NCBI GenBank assembly: GCA_021771035.1 | Contig: JAETPU010000021.1 | Coordinates: 1 to 50,486, forward strand | From: Marvinbryantia formatexigens | GTDB lineage: Bacteria; Bacillota; Clostridia; Oscillospirales; Ruminococcaceae | Length of the DNA: 50,486 nt | Direction: 5' to 3' | Shown: positions 8,901 to 15,920 of the stretch, one piece after another | How the letters are laid out: each line of letters starts with the position of its first letter | Position numbering within the stretch: the stretch's first letter is position 1 | Notes under the pieces: generated by a model | The model's input: only the letters and a program-made list of their open reading frames with translations | Told to the model about the DNA's origin: nothing | Database searches by the model: none | Made by a program: the position numbers and the translations under genes

Positions 8901-9689
8901 ATGAAGAATGATTTAAAATTTTCGCAGAGTAAATTCAGCCGGTTTCTCTCCGGCAAGGGCTTTTATATCGCATTGGCCGTGTGCCTGGTAGGCGCCGGCT
9001 CCGCCGCCTGGGTGGCTGTGGACAAAACCATGGGCGCAGTGGATCTTGGGCAGAACAGCAGTATCAGCAGTTCCAGTACAACACAGCAAGGAGGAGATAT
9101 GCAGTGGAACTATCCCGATTCCGATTCGGTCGTAAACAACGAGTCTCAGGTGCCGATCTCGTCCGGCTCATCCACGCACTCCTCATCGTCGTCGACATCG
9201 TCCTCCTCGCAGCAGCAGTCTGGAAAGTCTGTCGGGGCATCCGCCGGGCAGGTGCAGCAGCAAGGGGAGCAGAAACTGTTGTACGTGCTGCCTGTGCAGG
9301 GAGAAATCTTCAACAAATATTCCGACGGTGAGCTGGTGAAAAACGAAACCCTGGGCGAGTGGCGCACCCATGACGGTATCGATATCAAGGCCGCTGTGGG
9401 CGACGGTGTGATGGCCTGCGCCAACGGGACCGTTAAGGAAGTTTATGAGGATCCCATGTGGGGAACCTGTGTGTGCATCCAGCATGAGGGCGATGTCCTG
9501 AGCTACTATATGGGCCTGGAAAAGGAAGTTTCGGTCAAAGAGGGCGACACGGTCAAGGGCAGCGATGTCATTGGCAAGGTGGGTCAGACCAATTTGGCCG
9601 AGCAGTCCAGCGAGCCCCATCTTCATTTTGCCATGAAACAGGCGGGAGAATACGCAAATCCTCTGGAAGTGATGGATAAGCTCAAATAG
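8901..9689 (+). CDS. Degenerate M23 peptidase domain protein, SpoIIQ-like
   Basis: A 262-residue membrane-anchored protein. It has a short cytoplasmic N-terminus, one membrane helix (about residues 22-42, FYIALAVCLVGAGSAAWVAV), a Ser/Gln-rich linker with poly-Ser runs (about 53-120), and a LytM/M23 domain. The zinc ligands of M23 are present as HDGID (H and D) and as the last His of HLHF. The catalytic His of the usual YxHL motif is replaced: the sequence reads YYMGL. This makes active peptidoglycan cleavage doubtful. Helix, linker and degenerate M23 match SpoIIQ, the forespore channel protein that contacts SpoIIIAH; this assignment is likely but rests on architecture. GGAGGTG lies upstream of the ATG at 8901. 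Confidence 0.75.
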   Translation: MKNDLKFSQSKFSRFLSGKGFYIALAVCLVGAGSAAWVAVDKTMGAVDLGQNSSISSSSTTQQGGDMQWNYPDSDSVVNNESQVPISSGSSTHSSSSSTSSSSQQQSGKSVGASAGQVQQQGEQKLLYVLPVQGEIFNKYSDGELVKNETLGEWRTHDGIDIKAAVGDGVMACANGTVKEVYEDPMWGTCVCIQHEGDVLSYYMGLEKEVSVKEGDTVKGSDVIGKVGQTNLAEQSSEPHLHFAMKQAGEYANPLEVMDKLK

Positions 9690-9731
9690 GAATCCCTTTG
9701 CAATTGAAAAACCGTGAACTGAAACGATACA

Positions 9732-9768
9732 AAAACCCCTGATGCAGAAGCGCTGCATCAGGGGTTTT
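9732..9768 (+). terminator. Terminator of the M23/SpoIIQ-like gene
   Basis: A perfect 16-bp stem, AAAACCCCTGATGCAG (9732-9747) with its complement (9753-9768), a 5-base loop and a TTTT end. It works in either direction. Confidence 0.9.
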
Positions 9769-9769
9769 A

Positions 9770-10073
9770 TGATACCTGTAAGGGAGAATCGGCATCCGGG
9801 ATAACCACAGCCATCGGGGAAAAATTCCCTAAAAAGGTCTGCCCCACTTGGCTGGGGAACCAAATGGAGAGGCAGCTCCGCACCCGCAGGGCGCCGGAAC
9901 TGCCGGCGGGAACGCCAACTCTCGGAATTGTGACTGAAATAGACGGGAAAACCGGGCACGGCTCAAACTGGTGGTAAACTGCCCGCTGCCCGAAGGGGAG
10001 TGAGGGCCTCCCGCAGCGGAACGCCCGTCAAACGGTTGCGGGCATTCCAATCAAATTGTTCAGAATTGCTATA
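9770..10073. other. GC-rich spacer, no gene seen
   Basis: 300 bp between convergent genes. Short open frames on the minus strand are Arg/Pro-rich and lack ribosome sites. No terminator for galT with a T-tract is obvious beyond the hairpin at 9732. Confidence 0.4.
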
Positions 10074-11624
10074 TTAAACCAGCTCAAAACCGGCAGCGGC
10101 AAGATAGTCTTTAAAGGCGGCCTTTCCGGAGTCGGTCTCCTTAAACACGCTGACATCGCCCAGGATTTGGGAGAATTTCACGCCCACTTCCTGCTCCACG
10201 GCGGCTTTGGCCTCCGCTTTGCTGCAGCCCTGGGAGCCATATTTCTCCATCAGGAAGGCAATCCAGGCGGCATGGGGGTTCAGCGGATGCTCCGCCTTCT
10301 GAAGCTCAGCGGGCTCATAGGGCGTTTTGCCGCACAGAATATCGCTGATTTCATCCAGGTTTTGCAAAAGCCGCCCGGGCAGAATTGCCAGGCCCATTAC
10401 CTCGATGACGCCGATGTTTTCCTTTTTGATGTGATGGTGCTCCGGATGGGCATGGTACAGCCCGGCGGGATACTCAGGCGTTGTCACATTGTTGCGCAGG
10501 ATGAGGTTGACGGTGTAGGTGCCGTCCTCAGTTTTGCGCAGGGTGGGCGTAATGGCGTTGTGCAGGGTTTTCACCCCGTTTTCCTCGGAATAGGCCTTAA
10601 TCTGGACGCCTTCATTGAAGTAGTTCTGCCAGGTGGTGAGCACATGGTTGCAGAACTCCACCAGCTCCCCGCGATCCTTGGTGTGGGCGCGGATGGTGGC
10701 AACAGGCCACTTGATGGTTTCAGCTTTAATGCCGGGGAACTGCTTGATGGTGAGTTCCCAGTCATTTTTCGCATGCTCCAGGGGAAGCACCTCGTTGCCG
10801 CCCTGATAGTGGTCGTGGCTGAGAATGGAACCGCCCACTACGGGAAGCCCCGCATTGGAGCCCAGGAAGTAATGGGGGAACAGATCCACAAACTCGGCCA
10901 GGCGCACAAAGGTATCCCGGTTCACCAGCATAGGCCGGTGCTCGGAGCTGAACACAATGCAGTGCTCGTTGTAGTACACATAGGGGGAATACTGCATATT
11001 CCAGCTCTCGCCGGAGAGTGTCAGCGGGATAGTACGCAGGGTCTGGCGGGCGGGGAAATCCGTACGGCCCACATAGCCGGGGTTCTCCACGCACAGCATG
11101 CAGCGGGGATAGGGGCGTTCCTTTTTCACTGCCTTGGGAATTACCGCGTTGGGGCTGATTTCGGGTTTCGCCAGGTTGACCGTGATGGTCAGGGGACCAT
11201 AGGGCGTCTGGGAATCCCAGCTCAGGTTCTTGGCAATGCGATCCGTACGGATGTAATTGGAGGCGCAGGCCAGGTGATAAAAATAGTCGGTGGCCTTTTT
11301 GGAATCCTCCTTGAGCAGGGCATAGAAGGTGCGCACCACATCGGAGGGCCGCGCAACCAGGGCGCCCATGATCTTGGTATCGAACAGATCCCGGTACACC
11401 ACGTTGTCATGCTCGAACAGGCCTTTGGCAAAGGCGTCGTCGCACAGGTTATTCAGAATCTGGGGCAGCGCGGGCAGCTCCTCGGGCACCTCGCCGTAAT
11501 AGGGGTCGTCCAGGCCGAACATGGCTAAGAGGGTGTTGCGGACAAAGTGGACGTCATTTTCGTCAATCAGCATCTCTTTGAGCCCATAGCGGATCAGCTG
11601 CTCCACATACAAGGGGGTATTCAT
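10074..11624 (-). CDS. galT: UTP/UDP-glucose-type hexose-1-phosphate uridylyltransferase (GalT class 2)
   Basis: Leloir-pathway enzyme that exchanges UMP between UDP-glucose and galactose 1-phosphate. With 516 residues it belongs to the long class found in Firmicutes, unrelated in length to the ~350-residue class. The active-site region is visible as GGSILSHDHYQGGNE, with the histidines that carry the uridylyl group, and a histidine-rich stretch HAHPEHHHIKKENIGVIEVMGLA follows. The start ATG at 11624 (MNTPLYVEQLI) has a GGAG five bases upstream; 13 earlier codons are open but unlikely. No galK or galE is adjacent. Confidence 0.92.
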   Translation of the reverse strand: MNTPLYVEQLIRYGLKEMLIDENDVHFVRNTLLAMFGLDDPYYGEVPEELPALPQILNNLCDDAFAKGLFEHDNVVYRDLFDTKIMGALVARPSDVVRTFYALLKEDSKKATDYFYHLACASNYIRTDRIAKNLSWDSQTPYGPLTITVNLAKPEISPNAVIPKAVKKERPYPRCMLCVENPGYVGRTDFPARQTLRTIPLTLSGESWNMQYSPYVYYNEHCIVFSSEHRPMLVNRDTFVRLAEFVDLFPHYFLGSNAGLPVVGGSILSHDHYQGGNEVLPLEHAKNDWELTIKQFPGIKAETIKWPVATIRAHTKDRGELVEFCNHVLTTWQNYFNEGVQIKAYSEENGVKTLHNAITPTLRKTEDGTYTVNLILRNNVTTPEYPAGLYHAHPEHHHIKKENIGVIEVMGLAILPGRLLQNLDEISDILCGKTPYEPAELQKAEHPLNPHAAWIAFLMEKYGSQGCSKAEAKAAVEQEVGVKFSQILGDVSVFKETDSGKAAFKDYLAAAGFELV

Positions 11625-11967
11625 AATTACTCCATTTCTCCGGCGGAATGAAACTGGCCCCACACCCCTGAACGCCGCCGGAATACAGGGGATAGGGGAA
11701 AATCCGGCTCAAACGCACGAAGCCGGAGAAAACACGGGTTCTGTTTTCTATCATACAATATTTGCCCCCAATTTTCCAGAGGATCTTCCTCTTTTCTGGA
11801 AAAAGCCGGCGGGGGACTTGAGGGGGGAAACAAGAGGAACCTGGAGGCTCTCCTCTTACCCAGAGGCCAGAAAGCCGAGGGAGGATAGCGTATGCTACCC
11901 GGAAAATGGGAAGGCTTTGGCCCGGTACCGTATGGATCAAAATCGGGGTTTCGATTAGCATTTCTTG
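11625..11967. other. Spacer upstream of galT
   Basis: About 340 bp. A 9-bp inverted repeat (TTTTCCAGA near 11772 with TCTGGAAAA near 11796) and a TATGAT-like -10 box on the minus strand near 11750 may belong to galT control. No gene is convincing. Confidence 0.35.
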
Positions 11968-12078
11968 TGGTATAATAAACGCAAATAGGGATAAAAACGG
12001 CATTGGCCGTTTTTGCAGATGCGTTTCTTTTTCCGTACTGGTAGCAAGCCGATGGGCGGCTTGCCTTTATGGTACAAT
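11968..12078 (+). repeat. 111-bp duplicated structured element, copy A (candidate small RNA)
   Basis: It begins with the extended -10 sequence TGGTATAAT and ends with TACAAT, another -10-like box. Downstream of the first box the transcript would fold as AAACGCA...TGCGTTT enclosing AAAAACGGC-attg-GCCGTTTTT, then CTTTTT, then a second hairpin GCAAGCCG-atggg-CGGCTTGC. Copy B at 12184-12293 is nearly identical. No open frame is shared. It could be a small RNA gene duplicated in tandem. Confidence 0.7.
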
Positions 12079-12098
12079 GTTCACACAGAGTGTGAACA
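12078..12098. promoter_or_regulatory. Perfect palindrome next to a -10-like box
   Basis: TGTTCACAC-aga-GTGTGAACA, 9-bp arms, directly abutting the TACAAT at 12073-12078 that ends copy A. The position suits an operator. A second inverted repeat, ACCGGTC (12115-12121) with GACCGGT (12129-12135), follows. Confidence 0.5.
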
Positions 12099-12183
12099 TC
12101 TTGGAGTTTTGCTTACCGGTCAAACAGCGACCGGTATTCAGCTTACACTGAACCGCAAAACGTCCCGGTTGGTTCTAAAATTA

Positions 12184-12293
12184 TGGTATAATAAACGCAA
12201 CAAAGGATAAAACGGCATTGGCCGTTTTTGCAGATGCGTTTCTTTTACCGTTCTGGTAGCAAGCCGATGGGCGGCTTGCCTTTATGGTACAAT
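12184..12293 (+). repeat. 111-bp duplicated structured element, copy B
   Basis: Second copy of the element at 11968, 216 bp downstream in the same orientation. Both hairpins and both -10-like boxes are retained. It ends in TATGGTACAAT, which could be the promoter for the small membrane-protein gene at 12538. Confidence 0.7.
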
Positions 12294-12537
12294 AAAAAGG
12301 GAATGGACCTATGGGGATTTTGCCCAGAGGTCATGAAAGAGGGCGTGGGCATATAGTTGTGGGAAAAGGACAGGCGTATACTGGGTTTGGCTGCAAAGCA
12401 AATGCAGCACATGTAAGGGGCTGAATCGACGGGGAAATGAAGATTATGAACAAGACGCTGCAAAAGCCCGGGAAAAACAAACAATTGCGGGCGGGGCAGA
12501 GTGAGAATTCATAGTAGGGGAAAGGATGATTTGAAAA

Positions 12538-12711
12538 GTGAAAAAGGACTATTTGTGGCTATCGTCTTTCGCACTGTTGCTGTTATCCGGAACAACTTTG
12601 GTGGACCGCTTTATCGTACCCATTCCTGATTGGCTGGCAATTATCCTTTTGGTGATTGCCCTGTGCGCATTTGTTGTATTTTTGATTGCTAACAAGAAGC
12701 ATACAAAATGA
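12538..12711 (+). CDS. Small two-helix membrane protein
   Basis: A 57-residue peptide starting at GTG 12538, with GGGGAAAGG about 12 bases upstream. Two hydrophobic segments are evident: WLSSFALLLLSGTTLV (about 6-21) and WLAIILLVIALCAFVVFLIA (about 33-52), joined by a short loop with Pro residues, and the tail is basic (NKKHTK). Function is unknown. A TATAAT (12726) and a terminator (12842) follow. Confidence 0.65.
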   Translation: MKKDYLWLSSFALLLLSGTTLVDRFIVPIPDWLAIILLVIALCAFVVFLIANKKHTK

Positions 12712-12841
12712 TACATCTTTTAGGTATAATGCGGCAGTGATGGAAAGACGGCAGGCGCAGACAGGACCCGCTTTGATACTTAGCCGTTTGGAGGAAAGTA
12801 TCCCGTAGGCTGGGTCTGGGAATTGTTTTCAAAAGCCCGCG

Positions 12842-12877
12842 AAAAAACGGAGGGTGCAACTGCACTCTCCGTTTTTT
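12842..12877 (+). terminator. Intrinsic terminator
   Basis: AAAAAACGGAG.GTGCA (12842-12858) pairs with TGCAC.CTCCGTTTTTT (12861-12877) with one mismatch. It follows the small membrane-protein gene; a TATAAT at about 12726 suggests that a short RNA could also be made between them. Confidence 0.75.
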
Positions 12878-12963
12878 AAAGTACCGCCTCCCGGTGGTAT
12901 TGCGGCGCTTCCATGCCGTTCATCTCTGGGCATTTTGCCCAGAGGTTGTGAGAATATTTCAAT

Positions 12964-13004
12964 AAAAAATCGGGGATGCGCTGGTGCGGCACCCTCGATT
13001 TTTT
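12964..13004. terminator. Terminator downstream of rubrerythrin gene
   Basis: AAAAAATCG...  pairs with ...CGATTTTTT (arms at about 12964-12978 and 12990-13004, one mismatch). T runs on both strands; on the minus strand it follows the rubrerythrin stop. Another perfect 9-bp hairpin, CTCTGGGCA/TGCCCAGAG, lies at about 12925-12945. Confidence 0.65.
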
Positions 13005-13109
13005 GTCTATGGACGGTTCTTCAGTTGTTTTAGGTGTCCGGTGGTTACTGTCTTATCCTATCCTATCCGTTTGGGCAAGGAATGGAACACGCCGTCAGGA
13101 CGCCCAATT

Positions 13110-13646
13110 TTAGTAATTCTGAGCCAGGACCTGGAAGTATGCCTTGGGATGGGAACATACCGGGCAGACCTCGGGAGCGGCCTTGCCGATGTGGATATGG
13201 CCGCAGTTGGCGCACTGCCAGATGGTATCGCCGTCCTTGGAGAAGACAAGGCCGCCCTCTACATTTTCCAGCAGCTTGCGGTAGCGCTCCTCATGGTGCT
13301 TTTCAATTTTGCCCACAGCCTCAAACAGGTAGGCAATGTGATCGAAGCCCTCTTCTTTAGCCTGTTTGGCAAAGGTGGCATACATATCGGTCCACTCATA
13401 GTTTTCGCCCTCAGCGGCGGCCTTCAGGTTTTCAGCGGTGGTGCCGATGCCGTCCAGGAGCTTGAACCAGATTTTCGCGTGCTCTTTTTCGTTGTTGGCA
13501 GTCTCGGTAAACAGATTGGCGATCTGCTCATAGCCTTCCTTTTTTGCCTTGGATGCAAAGTAGGTATATTTGTTTCTCGCCTGGGATTCGCCGGCAAAAG
13601 CGGTCAGCAGGTTGGCTTCAGTTTTACTGCCCTTGAGTTCTTTCAT
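13110..13646 (-). CDS. rbr: Rubrerythrin
   Basis: A 178-residue cytosolic non-haem iron protein that reduces hydrogen peroxide in anaerobes. The N-terminal four-helix ferritin-like part carries the di-iron glutamates in repeated E-x-x-H settings ([11 protein letters not shown] and [14 protein letters not shown]). The C-terminal rubredoxin-like part has two cysteine pairs, CANCGH and CPVCSHP, with normal spacing. The start ATG at 13646 has GGAGG eight bases upstream. The first 23 bp overlap the end of the upstream perR-like gene, so the two are translated from one message. Confidence 0.95.
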   Translation of the reverse strand: MKELKGSKTEANLLTAFAGESQARNKYTYFASKAKKEGYEQIANLFTETANNEKEHAKIWFKLLDGIGTTAENLKAAAEGENYEWTDMYATFAKQAKEEGFDHIAYLFEAVGKIEKHHEERYRKLLENVEGGLVFSKDGDTIWQCANCGHIHIGKAAPEVCPVCSHPKAYFQVLAQNY

Positions 13647-14064
13647 CTTCATTACCTCCATTGTCGTTGCGGGGAAACCCCGTTAAATTATGTTTTCTGC
13701 AAGTTTTGCAGATTCCTGCGATTGTAAGTTCCTCGCCGCTGATACTGAATCCGGTTTCCCGCTGAATCAGCGAGGACGTGCCCTGCACATACTGCAGGGG
13801 AAGATCCTGAACCTGTCCGCACACCTGGCATACCAGGTGGCAATGCGGGGAACAGGGCCGGTCAAACCGGTCACTGGCGCCGGGTACGCTGATACGCCGG
13901 ATGAGGCCCGCCTGAGCCAGTTGGTTGAGATTGCGGTACACAGTGCCAAGGCTGATCCTGGGCAGCTGTTCCCGAATTTCTCCAAAGATTTCATCTGCGG
14001 TAGGATGCCCCGGCGCATGGAGAACGCTTTGGAGAATATACTCCCGTTGTTTGGAATACTTCAT
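13624..14064 (-). CDS. perR: Fur-family regulator, PerR-like
   Basis: A 146-residue metal-dependent repressor. The N-terminal winged helix includes [11 protein letters not shown] and the family recognition stretch [13 protein letters not shown]. The C-terminal dimer domain has two Cys-x-x-Cys pairs (CQVCG and CKTC) for structural zinc, plus DRFDRP and HCHLVC for the sensing metal. Its operon with rubrerythrin argues for peroxide sensing (PerR) over iron (Fur). The start ATG at 14064 has GAGGA upstream. It probably represses its own operon. Confidence 0.85.
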   Translation of the reverse strand: MKYSKQREYILQSVLHAPGHPTADEIFGEIREQLPRISLGTVYRNLNQLAQAGLIRRISVPGASDRFDRPCSPHCHLVCQVCGQVQDLPLQYVQGTSSLIQRETGFSISGEELTIAGICKTCRKHNLTGFPRNDNGGNEDERTQGQ

Positions 14065-14088
14065 GGCCGTTTCCTCGTGATAAAACTG

Positions 14089-14147
14089 ATAATAGGAATC
14101 ATTACTGATTATGTGTCTATCTTATCATCCTAATTGAGGAATGTCAA
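14089..14147 (-). promoter_or_regulatory. perR-rbr promoter with Per-box-like symmetry
   Basis: On the minus strand TTGACA (14147-14142) and TAAGAT (14124-14119) are 17 bp apart. Just downstream, 14089-14112 is an imperfect AT-rich inverted repeat (ATAAT...ATTAT) like a Per box. Autoregulation is inferred. Confidence 0.6.
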
Positions 14148-14222
14148 GGGCTTAGGAAAGTTATTTTTTTAATAAAAGAAAATCGCTTCGGAGCAAAGGG
14201 ACGAATACTATTTATTGCCTCA

Positions 14223-14359
14223 GAGGAAAACCGCTTTCATCAATTTTGAAGAAGCCCGGCCCTTTACTACAGGAAAGGCAGACGCTGTGCGTCTGAGGAC
14301 TTCTTCCAGACCCTGACGCGCTGCGTTAGGGTTGATACTCATGCAACATAAAATAGTAC
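14223..14359 (+). repeat. Dispersed structured intergenic repeat, copy 3
   Basis: Third copy of the family at 6357 and 8537. It shows the full nested fold: ATCAA/TTGAT outside, GAAGAAG/CTTCTTC next, then hairpins around AGACGC-tgt-GCGTCT and a GACGC-gct-GCGTT stem. The flanks differ from those of the other copies. Confidence 0.85.
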
Positions 14360-14817
14360 AGAAATATCTGTTGGGTGCAGTACGGTTTACAATACTGGTT
14401 TTCTCTTTTCGGGGACAGGCCCGCCCGCAGGAGGCCTGAGAGGAGCTTGGCGCTGGTAGTGGATGGGATGACTCTGCACGGATGTGTCCGCAGCGCTGCC
14501 GGAGACGGCCGGGAGGGAACGCTCCCAGATTCCCGGTGTGTGAAAGCGCGATTGCCCAGACAAGAAGGCTTGCTCTTTATCTATAGTGTACGCTATAAAA
14601 AGCGGGGATTCTTGTCGTAATTGTTACGAAATCATGCTGCGGGAATAAATCGCCTGAGGAGATTGCCCGTTCCAGGCGAAGCGGTATACCCAACGGCTGT
14701 GAATGCGGAGCATACGGCTTCTTTGGGGAGTATAGAGGGAAAATACATCCGTTTGGGATTTGGCAGGGCAAGGGAACGGTAAAAATGGAAAATCGGGATG
14801 AATTTTATAAAAAGGTG
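14360..14817. other. Spacer upstream of tRNA-Leu, no gene seen
   Basis: Some 450 bp of mixed composition. Short open frames on both strands lack ribosome sites and have implausible composition. An inverted repeat GTGTACGC-type and several T-rich patches are present, but nothing that I can name. Confidence 0.35.
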
Positions 14818-14846
14818 TTGACAAGCGGGCGTTTGCGCGATATAAT
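14818..14846 (+). promoter_or_regulatory. tRNA-Leu promoter
   Basis: TTGACA (14818-14823), 17 bp, TATAAT (14841-14846): a perfect consensus 14 bp before the mature tRNA 5' end. Confidence 0.9.
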
Positions 14847-14860
14847 TTAATGCGTGATAT

Positions 14861-14947
14861 GCGGATATGGCGGAATTGGCAGACGCGCTAGATTCAGGTT
14901 CTAGTGAGTTCACGCTCATGCAGGTTCAAGTCCTGTTATCCGCACCA
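14861..14947 (+). tRNA. tRNA-Leu (anticodon CAG)
   Basis: An 87-nt class II tRNA with encoded CCA. The acceptor stem is GCGGATA (14861-14867) with TATCCGC (14937-14943), discriminator A and CCA at 14945-14947. The anticodon stem CTAGA/TCTAG encloses the loop TTCAGGT, giving anticodon CAG for CUG codons. A long variable arm and a TTCAAGT T-loop are present. The 3' part is the core of the phage attachment site, so the prophage restores a complete gene. Confidence 0.95.
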
Positions 14948-14948
14948 A
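14925..14948 (+). repeat. attL core
   Basis: A 24-bp sequence, the 3' end of tRNA-Leu from the T-loop through CCA plus one A, repeated exactly at 47672-47695. The bases just outside differ at both ends. Confidence 0.93.
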
Positions 14949-14953
14949 CATGG

Positions 14954-14999
14954 AAAAGGCTAGGAAATCGCATTGGAATGCGGCTTCCCGGCCTTTTTG
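14954..14999 (+). terminator. Phage-borne terminator for tRNA-Leu
   Basis: AAAAGGC..GG..CGCATT pairs with AATGCG..CC..GCCTTTTT, an imperfect stem ending in T5, directly after the tRNA. It replaces the host terminator now found at 47696-47739 beyond attR. Confidence 0.75.
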
Positions 15000-15020
15000 T
15001 TTTTGTGGATTTTGGGGCCT

Positions 15021-15037
15021 TTGGTCTTTGTTTGGCC
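15021..15037 (+). repeat. Candidate integrase arm-type site, left
   Basis: The 17-bp TTGGTCTTTGTTTGGCC, about 75 bp inside attL, recurs exactly at 47536-47552, about 120 bp inside attR. Such repeats flanking the core are typical of arm sites bound by the N-terminal domain of lambda-type integrases. Confidence 0.5.
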
Positions 15038-15085
15038 GTTATTCTTCTTAATTTGCTATTTTTACTACTTTATTTTTAAAAACGC

Positions 15086-15114
15086 TTGACAAACAATGCA
15101 ATATGCAATATTAT
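15086..15114 (+). promoter_or_regulatory. Strong promoter of the left-end RNA
   Basis: TTGACA (15086-15091), 17 bp, TATTAT (15109-15114). No protein gene follows on this strand before the terminator at 15241-15272. Confidence 0.75.
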
Positions 15115-15120
15115 TGAGTT

Positions 15121-15272
15121 GTCGAGAGATTCACACCTCTGGACAGTCGTGGAGAGGATTGGCTCTCCCTTAGTCAAGGGCCGTAACCCTTGGACGTGGA
15201 TTAAAGAGCTGTAAAGCGCGCCGTTAAGGCAACCAGCAAAAACAGGCCATACTTTTTGTATGGCCTGTTTTT
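15121..15272 (+). ncRNA. Candidate structured small RNA at the prophage left end
   Basis: A unit of about 150 nt between a consensus promoter and a strong terminator (AACAGGCCATAC 15241-15252, loop TTTTT, complement 15258-15269, then TTT). It has no useful open frame. Predicted stems: GGAGAG (15151-15156) with CTCTCC (15163-15168), or alternatively CCTCT (15136) with AGAGG (15153), and CAAGGG (15175-15180) with CCCTTG (15187-15192). The two alternative pairings of the GGAGAGG segment hint at a switchable fold. I cannot name a family; comparison with gut-clostridial RNA families in Rfam would decide. It points away from the tRNA and converges with the minus-strand genes, so it may be expressed in the lysogen. 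Confidence 0.55.
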
Positions 15273-15343
15273 CTGTCCTCATTACAAAACAGGACTATCC
15301 TTACCGGACAGCCCCGCCGCAATCTTTATTGGAATACTAATCT

Positions 15344-15550
15344 CTATTCATCCCATGCGCCGTCAATATAGCGGATTTCTTGGACGCATACCGGATTGTC
15401 TGTGTGTTCATCAATGACTGCAATCACTACTTCGTCTCCATCTTCCATTTCATTCAATGCCATTCTTTTGGCTTCGTCCAGATCATAGCTGCCGTTGTCC
15501 CAAGCCTCATATCCGCCAACCTGTACTGCATACCACATTTTCTCTGTCAT
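15344..15550 (-). CDS. Small acidic phage protein
   Basis: A 68-residue soluble protein, strongly acidic (many Asp and Glu, net negative), with N-terminus MTEKMWYAVQVGGYEAWDNG. AAGGAGG lies eight bases upstream of the ATG at 15550. Unknown function; its place beyond the lysis genes beside attL is typical for accessory (lysogenic-conversion or moron) genes. It follows the 31-residue gene at 15643 on the same strand and probably shares its promoter. Confidence 0.75.
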   Translation of the reverse strand: MTEKMWYAVQVGGYEAWDNGSYDLDEAKRMALNEMEDGDEVVIAVIDEHTDNPVCVQEIRYIDGAWDE

Positions 15551-15642
15551 TGTATTTTCCTCCTTGTTTCGTTCCCATTCTTATGATATAATATAAGCCA
15601 AAGGGAGAGGTTTGGCAATAGACCTTTACTTTTGTTCAGCGG

Positions 15643-15738
15643 TTACTTGTTAGGGCAGGTAGCCGCTTTCTTTTTGCACTCTTCAAAGTGCTTTTGTTTT
15701 TGTTCCTGGCTCAATGTTTGCCATTCCCTAAACTTCAT
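15643..15738 (-). CDS. 31-residue basic peptide
   Basis: A short gene, ATG at 15738, with an excellent ribosome site (AAAGGAGGT about 8 bases upstream). The peptide starts MKFREWQTLSQEQKQKHFEE and ends with a Lys-rich stretch and two cysteines (ECKKKAATCPNK); it is predicted to be a single amphipathic helix. A consensus promoter at 15785-15813 drives it. Function unknown. It resembles short EWQxLxxEQKxKHFEECKK peptides that I associate with gut clostridial phages. Confidence 0.65.
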   Translation of the reverse strand: MKFREWQTLSQEQKQKHFEECKKKAATCPNK

Positions 15739-15784
15739 TCCGGCCACCTCCTTTCCTGTGACCTCTCTCCCTTTGACTGTCTTT

Positions 15785-15813
15785 ATTATACACTAAAAAT
15801 TTTATGTTGTCAA
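15785..15813 (-). promoter_or_regulatory. Promoter for the two small minus-strand genes
   Basis: TTGACA (15813-15808), 17 bp, TATAAT (15790-15785) on the minus strand, a perfect consensus. A 7-bp inverted repeat, ATTTTAT (15819-15825) with ATAAAAT (15832-15838), lies just upstream, and TTTTATG recurs three times between here and 15855: possible operators for the HTH protein. Confidence 0.8.
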
Positions 15814-15863
15814 CACTTATTTTATGATTTTATAAAATATTTTTTTGTTTTATGTTTTACAAC

Positions 15864-15892
15864 TTGATATTATAAATTATATAGTATATAAT
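15864..15892 (+). promoter_or_regulatory. Promoter of the HTH gene at the left end
   Basis: TTGATA (15864-15869), 17 bp, TATAAT (15887-15892), divergent from the promoter at 15785-15813. Confidence 0.75.
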
Positions 15893-15920
15893 AAGACATG
15901 AAGAAACAGGGGGTGTTTTT

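Noticed and set aside
10056-11528. 490-codon plus-strand frame opposite galT
   Set aside because: Shadow of a strongly conserved GC-rich gene; no ribosome site and no recognisable domain.
11906-12210. Small open frames across the duplicated element
   Set aside because: Frames differ between the two copies, and the conserved part is hairpins and -10 boxes rather than codons.
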